The notes beneath the pieces were generated by a model, which saw nothing but the letters and a program-made list of their open reading frames with translations, did not search any database and was not told the DNA's origin. Positions 15,665 through 18,148 of a DNA stretch of 18,148 nt are shown one piece after another. Numbering within the stretch: position 1 is the stretch's first letter; each line of letters begins with the position of its first letter. The stretch lies in assembly GCA_937893605.1 (NCBI GenBank), contig CALBGG010000120.1, positions 1 through 18,148 of the forward strand, written 5' to 3'. The translations under genes were made by a program, and so were the position numbers. The stretch comes from an uncultured Clostridia bacterium (GTDB taxonomy: Bacteria; Bacillota; Clostridia; Oscillospirales; Oscillospiraceae).

Positions 15665-16089
15665 AGGAAAAGGTCATTATATCTGCCTGCCTTTTGGGCG
15701 TGGACTGCAAGTACGACGGCGGCAACAACAGTCTGCCGGAGGATATGATAGTAAAACTTACGGGAAAATACGGGCTTATCCCCGTGTGCCCGGAGTGCTA
15801 CGGCGGACTTACAACGCCGCGAACTCCATCCGAACGGCTGGGAGACAAGGTCGTTTCCAAAACGGGCGCGGATGTAACACGGCAATTTTGTAAAGGCGCC
15901 GAGGCGGCTCTTTATCTCGCACGGCTTTTCGGCGCAAGGATCGCGATACTCAAGGCGAACAGCCCCTCCTGCGGCAGCGGAACTATATACGACGGCACGT
16001 TCACGGGAACGCTTGCTGCCGGCGACGGCGTTACCGCCGAGCTTCTCAAAGCAAATGGCATAAAAGTAATAGACGAAAATGCACTTTAG
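15661..16089 (+). CDS. DUF523 family protein, TudS-like thiouracil desulfidase
   Basis: This is a 142-residue protein of DUF523. Conserved stretches are SACLLGVDCKYDG (8-20), PVCPECYGGLTTPR (41-54) and LKANSPSCGSG (97-107). The family has been shown to include TudS, a [4Fe-4S] enzyme that removes sulfur from 2-thiouracil; the conserved Cys residues (Cys10, Cys16, Cys43, Cys46, Cys104 here) supply the cluster ligands. Whether this copy acts on thiouracil is inferred from the family. It overlaps the rhomboid gene as ATGA and is the last gene of the long plus-strand array. A terminator stem starts within its last five codons. Confidence 0.85.
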   Translation: MKEKVIISACLLGVDCKYDGGNNSLPEDMIVKLTGKYGLIPVCPECYGGLTTPRTPSERLGDKVVSKTGADVTRQFCKGAEAALYLARLFGARIAILKANSPSCGSGTIYDGTFTGTLAAGDGVTAELLKANGIKVIDENAL

Positions 16090-16116
16090 GCTCGGTCGGC
16101 CCGGAGTGCATTTTTT
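16076..16116 (+). terminator. Terminator starting inside the end of the TudS-like gene
   Basis: AAAATGCACT (16076-16085) pairs with AGTGCATTTT (16105-16114), and the T run continues to 16116. The left arm lies inside the last codons of the TudS-like gene, whose stop is at 16087-16089. It should close the 12-gene array. Confidence 0.8.
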
Positions 16117-16136
16117 ATGCGCATGTCGCATATGCT
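16108..16136 (+). promoter_or_regulatory. Candidate SigE promoter for yabP-yabQ
   Basis: GCATTTT (16108-16114) fits the sporulation sigma-E -35 box (GHATATT) at six of seven positions. CATATGCT (16129-16136) fits the -10 (CATACAHT) at about five of eight, and the 14-base spacing is ideal. The -35 lies in the right arm of the preceding terminator. The leader would be under 20 bases. yabP and yabQ are SigE genes in Bacillus, which supports the guess. Confidence 0.35.
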
Positions 16137-16159
16137 TGTACAAAAAAGGAGGGTACGGC

Positions 16160-16441
16160 ATGGCATATGAGGAAAAACAGCAGACAGCAAAAGCACACAG
16201 TATAAACATGGAGGACAGGACAAAGCTCAATGTGACCGGTGTTGAGGATGTCGAGAGCTTTGACGAGAACGTCATTGTTATGAACACGAGCAGAGGAGAC
16301 CTTATCGTGCGCGGCAGCGGCCTGCATATCGGAAAGATAAGCCTTGATGTCGGGCAGCTGAGCGTTGAGGGCAGCATAAGCGAGCTCAGCTACGAAGACA
16401 AAGCCCCCTCGGGCGGCTTCTGGCAGAAGCTTTTCGGATAA
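16160..16441 (+). CDS. yabP: Sporulation protein YabP
   Basis: This 93-residue protein of the YabP/YqfC family is made in the mother cell during sporulation and is needed for normal spore formation. The family core is visible: MEDRTKLNVTGVEDVESFDE, then VIVMNTSRGDLIVRG, LHIGKISLDVGQLSVEG and a short C-terminus ending FWQKLFG. It has no signal or membrane segment. AAAAAAGGAGGG is well placed before the ATG. yabQ starts on the base after its stop. In related genomes hup and an S4-domain gene often stand just upstream; here the TudS-like gene does. Confidence 0.92.
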   Translation: MAYEEKQQTAKAHSINMEDRTKLNVTGVEDVESFDENVIVMNTSRGDLIVRGSGLHIGKISLDVGQLSVEGSISELSYEDKAPSGGFWQKLFG

Positions 16442-17035
16442 ATGCACCTTGACGTTTCGCTCCAGCTCGCGCAGCTTGCGGTATCGATGCTGACCGGCCT
16501 TGGCCTTGGAATTGCATATGATGTACTTCGCGCTCTGCGACGGGAGCTGCACAGAAACGCGGCGCTCGATATGCTTTTCTGCGCAGTGCTGCTGTTTGCG
16601 TTGTTTGTCCTCGGCATGGACATAGGACAGGGGGGAGTTCACATATTCATGTTCTGCGCCGCAGCTGCCGGATTCTCGGCATATATGGCGCTTCTAAGCC
16701 CCGTGATACTGCCTGCTTTTACCCGCTTGACAGGTTTTGCGGTAAAAATTTTTGCCCCGGTGAAGAAATTTATAAAAAAAGTTGCCGATTGCGTCAAAAA
16801 ATGCTTTTCAAGAGCCTTTAACTGGTATATAATGAAAAAACAAAGCAGCGGGAGGAGAAAAGAAAAGCAGGATGAAAAAATCGACGACGATCATCGGCCT
16901 GGCATTGACGATGCTTGCCGCATATGCTATTCTGAACCTGGCGAGCCTCAAGCGCGACCTCAACGACGCGATGGAGCAGACGAGCGCTCTGCGGGCGGAG
17001 ATCGCCGAGGCGCAGGCCGAGGGCGGGTATCTTGA
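16442..17035 (+). CDS. yabQ: Spore cortex protein YabQ; frame runs on into divIC
   Basis: This 197-codon frame encodes a YabQ-type membrane protein needed for spore cortex formation. The N-terminus (LAQLAVSMLTGLGLGIAYDVLRALRR, residues 9-34) is the family mark. Helices lie at about 8-27, 41-60 and 66-92, and a basic tail (KKFIKKVADCVKKCFSR) follows. From about residue 143 the frame overlaps divIC by 164 bases. There it reads as unstructured, Arg/Gly/Asp-rich sequence typical of the wrong frame of a GC-rich gene. Either the real end has been lost by a small indel, or the overlap is genuine. Stops exist at 16819 and 16830 in the other two frames, next to runs of seven and six A. No clear ribosome site is seen; it is probably coupled to yabP. 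Confidence 0.8.
   Translation: MHLDVSLQLAQLAVSMLTGLGLGIAYDVLRALRRELHRNAALDMLFCAVLLFALFVLGMDIGQGGVHIFMFCAAAAGFSAYMALLSPVILPAFTRLTGFAVKIFAPVKKFIKKVADCVKKCFSRAFNWYIMKKQSSGRRKEKQDEKIDDDHRPGIDDACRICYSEPGEPQARPQRRDGADERSAGGDRRGAGRGRVS
16805..16833 (+). promoter_or_regulatory. Candidate vegetative promoter inside yabQ for divIC and the S1 gene
   Basis: TTTTCA (16805-16810) and TATAAT (16828-16833) are 17 bases apart, with a perfect -10 and a four-of-six -35. The start would be near 16840. A growth-phase promoter is expected here because divIC is a vegetative gene while yabP and yabQ belong to sporulation. Confidence 0.45.
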
Positions 17036-17144
17036 AGAGCAGATACAGAATATTCATACCGACGACGGAATAGAGAGCTTGGCACAACACCGGCTGAGAC
17101 TTATCGGCGCGGATGAAAAGATATTCAGAGATATAAGGGGATAA
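16872..17144 (+). CDS. divIC: Septum formation initiator, FtsB/DivIC family
   Basis: This is a 90-residue bitopic division protein. A single membrane helix (about residues 5-23, IIGLALTMLAAYAILNL) is followed by a coiled coil (24-60, LKRDLNDAMEQTSALRAEI) and the conserved end IESLAQHRLRLIGADEKIF. Such proteins join FtsL and DivIB/FtsQ at the septum. The ATG at 16872 is needed for an intact helix, yet the ribosome site is poor: AGG abuts the ATG, and the better GGAGGAG ends 14 bases upstream. The gene sits between yabQ and the S1 gene, as in Bacillus. Confidence 0.9.
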   Translation: MKKSTTIIGLALTMLAAYAILNLASLKRDLNDAMEQTSALRAEIAEAQAEGGYLEEQIQNIHTDDGIESLAQHRLRLIGADEKIFRDIRG

Positions 17145-17147
17145 AAT

Positions 17148-17594
17148 ATGCAGCCTGAAGTGGGAGCGGTGCTGGAAGGCAAGGTAAGCGGCGTAACGAA
17201 GTTCGGCGCTTTCGTCAATCTGCCCGGAGGCAAGAGCGGTCTTGTGCATATTTCCGAGATCGCAAATACTTTTGTAAGCGACGTTGCGCAGTTTGTCAGC
17301 GTCGGTCAGACTGTTAAGGTCAAGGTCATCGGCATAAACGGAGATAAGATAAATCTCTCGATAAAGCGCGCCGAGGAAGCTCCGGAAGCGCCGCGAAAGC
17401 GCGCGCCTTCTCAGCAGCGCCCCTCCGCGCCGCGACCGCAGCAGCAATCCGTGCAGCCGGCGGGTCAGGTCACTGCGCCCACGGAGGATCAGGCCTTCGA
17501 GGATAAGCTCAAGCAGTTCATGAAGGACTCCGACAGCCGTATTGCGGATAATCGCATGTATGCCGACCGCGGCCGCTCGCGCAGAAGAAAATAA
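17148..17594 (+). CDS. yabR: S1-domain RNA-binding protein (YabR-like)
   Basis: This is a 148-residue protein with one S1 domain at residues 4-74 (GAVLEGKVSGVTKFGAFV, GGKSGLVHISEIA, VGQTVKVKVIGING, KINLSIKR). A Pro/Gln/Arg-rich linker (about 75-110) and a short charged end finishing SRRRK follow; both look disordered and RNA-friendly. It is the homologue in position and build of YabR, which follows divIC in Bacillus. AGGGG lies eight bases before the ATG, and a strong terminator begins four bases past the stop. The RNA target is unknown. Confidence 0.9.
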   Translation: MQPEVGAVLEGKVSGVTKFGAFVNLPGGKSGLVHISEIANTFVSDVAQFVSVGQTVKVKVIGINGDKINLSIKRAEEAPEAPRKRAPSQQRPSAPRPQQQSVQPAGQVTAPTEDQAFEDKLKQFMKDSDSRIADNRMYADRGRSRRRK

Positions 17595-17597
17595 ACT

Positions 17598-17624
17598 ATC
17601 AGCCGTTTTTACGGCTGATTTTTT
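17598..17624 (+). terminator. Terminator of the yabP-yabR cluster
   Basis: ATCAGCCGT (17598-17606) pairs with ACGGCTGAT (17611-17619) around a TTTT loop, followed by a T run to 17624. Confidence 0.9.
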
Positions 17625-17722
17625 GAGCTTACGGGAGTTCCCCCCCCTTGCCGGGGCATTGGCGGGATTTTCGCTTAATAAGCCGGAAAATGCATTGCCG
17701 GGCGATGCTTCGTGCAAGCCGC

Positions 17723-17770
17723 AATAAGCTCTCTGCGCGAAAATGCACGCATTTTTGCGCAGAGCTTATT
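17723..17770. repeat. Long imperfect inverted repeat
   Basis: AATAAGCTCT-CT-GCGC-G-AAAATGC (17723-17745) faces GCATTTTTGCGCAGAGCTTATT (17749-17770). Apart from a two-base and a one-base irregularity, the arms pair over some 20 positions around a tiny loop. No T run follows, so it is not a normal terminator. It could be a structured RNA element, a small repeat family or a protein site. Confidence 0.6.
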
Positions 17771-17812
17771 CACACATGTGCTGTTTTAACGAAATTCTTA
17801 ATATATCTCAAT

Positions 17813-17842
17813 AAACACGGCGGTTTTCACCGCCGTGTTTTT
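17813..17842. terminator. Terminator-type hairpin, usable in both directions
   Basis: AAACACGGCGG (17813-17823) and CCGCCGTGTTT (17830-17840) form a perfect 11-base-pair stem with a TTTTCA loop and a T run to 17842 on the plus strand. The minus strand also ends in TTTATT. Because the S1 gene is already terminated at 17598-17624, this hairpin must serve another transcript, either a small RNA to its left or a gene arriving from the right. Confidence 0.65.
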
Positions 17843-17932
17843 GCACTATTAGCAGGCATACCGGGCGAAAATGCAGCTTTTGCAGCCGCAAAATCGCAGA
17901 TAATTGCAAGCTGCCTTTCATATCAAAACCCG

Positions 17933-17967
17933 TTTTTGCATCAACTGTGCATGCAAACTTGCAAAAA
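17933..17967. repeat. TTTTTGCA/TGCAAAAA inverted repeat
   Basis: TTTTTGCA (17933-17940) and TGCAAAAA (17960-17967) are perfect complements with 19 bases between them; the loop contains the palindrome TGCATGCA (17948-17955). Confidence 0.5.
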
Positions 17968-18099
17968 TTAAGCCTTCTCCAAGCGTCAAAGCTGTAAAAC
18001 GAATAATGAAGCCTTGCGTTATGCAAACTGCAAAATGCCTGCAAAAGCTATTCTGCAAGTTTTCAAAATGCTGCTGCAAAACGCGATGCCTTATGCAAC
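17952..18099 (+). repeat. Cluster of TGCAAA words
   Basis: TGCAAA occurs at 17952, 17960, 18022, 18029, 18040 and 18075, with TGCAAG at 18054 and TGCAAC at 18094. That is eight TGCAA words in 148 bases on one strand. The inverse TTTTGCA occurs just to the left at about 17839, 17878 and 17934. Confidence 0.6.
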
Positions 18100-18131
18100 T
18101 TTCACAAAAAGCGAAACTCGTTTTTGTGAAA
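18100..18131. repeat. Hairpin at the right edge
   Basis: TTTCACAAAAA (18100-18110) and TTTTTGTGAAA (18121-18131) pair perfectly, with two more pairs inside after one bulged G. No T tract follows on either strand, so an operator or RNA structure is more likely than a terminator. Confidence 0.55.
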
Positions 18132-18148
18132 AACAGTTGATTTTCTCG

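Larger units (their letters stand above)
17625..18148. other. Gene-free right-hand spacer, about 0.5 kb
   Basis: I find no supported gene here on either strand: the open frames have no ribosome site, no family resemblance and poor composition. The stretch holds a run of eight C (17640-17647), a long imperfect hairpin (17723-17770), a terminator-type hairpin (17813-17842), a cluster of TGCAAA words (17952-18099) and a hairpin at the right edge (18100-18131). Similar short words (GAAAATGCA near 17684, 17738 and 17867) recur. I see no clear promoter. The right part becomes AT-rich and could be the control region of a gene beyond the window. Confidence 0.6.

Noticed and set aside
16727..16732. 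TTGACA in yabQ as a -35 box
   Set aside because: No -10 lies at a suitable distance.
17648..18044. Other open frames on both strands of the right spacer
   Set aside because: No ribosome sites, they cross a terminator hairpin, and composition is not protein-like.
17904..18140. Cys- and Lys-rich open frame of 78 codons, like a small toxin or metal-binding peptide
   Set aside because: It begins at a TTG without a ribosome site, and its Cys-Lys pattern is simply the TGCAAA words read in frame.
1..18148. CRISPR array, transposon ends, tRNA or rRNA
   Set aside because: No regularly spaced repeats, no transposase or integrase, and no cloverleaf or rRNA-like sequence seen.

Overview
The window looks like chromosome from a spore-forming, low- to mid-GC Gram-positive bacterium, most likely a gut-type Clostridia (Oscillospiraceae/Ruminococcaceae-like). 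The reasons are a yabP-yabQ-divIC-yabR sporulation/division cluster, a YtrA-type GntR-ABC operon, a split ECF transporter module, a ClpE-like ATPase, strong AGGAGG-type ribosome sites, and AT-rich spacers with consensus sigma-A promoters. I see no mobile element, CRISPR array, rRNA or tRNA.

Layout. Positions 1-155 hold the C-terminal end of a membrane transporter, probably a sodium-dependent symporter, followed by a terminator. Positions 278-709 encode a small two-helix membrane protein with cysteine pairs at both ends. On the minus strand, a methionine gamma-lyase gene (750-1952) has a perfect-consensus promoter overlapped by a palindrome. Also on the minus strand is a three-gene operon (5135 down to 2119): GntR regulator, ABC ATPase and large ABC permease, with overlapping genes and its own promoter.

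From a divergent promoter near 5276-5304, twelve plus-strand genes run from 5341 to 16089 with no gap above 17 bases and several overlaps: an RlmI-like methyltransferase, ecfA1, ecfA2, ecfT, truA, a predicted lipoprotein, a CvpA-family membrane protein, a ClpE-like AAA+ unfoldase, a threonine aldolase, a macro-domain protein, a rhomboid protease and a DUF523/TudS protein. The array ends in a terminator that begins inside the last gene. Then come yabP, yabQ, divIC/ftsB and an S1-domain protein (16160-17594), in the same order as in Bacillus. A possible SigE promoter lies at the terminator and a possible vegetative promoter lies inside yabQ.

The last 0.5 kb (17625-18148) has no convincing gene. 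It holds a long imperfect hairpin, a second terminator-type hairpin, a cluster of TGCAAA words and a further hairpin at the right edge.

How the genes work together: ecfA1, ecfA2 and ecfT encode the energising module for vitamin or metal uptake, but no substrate-binding S component is present. TruA and the methyltransferase point to RNA modification; ClpE and the rhomboid protease to protein quality control; the macro-domain and TudS proteins to ADP-ribose or damaged-nucleobase clean-up. The best leads are the 164-base out-of-frame overlap of yabQ with divIC, the terminator/SigE-promoter junction, the acidic Asp-Gly linker in the ClpE-like protein, the palindrome at the methionine gamma-lyase promoter, and the TGCAAA-rich right edge. 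No whole new system is obvious.
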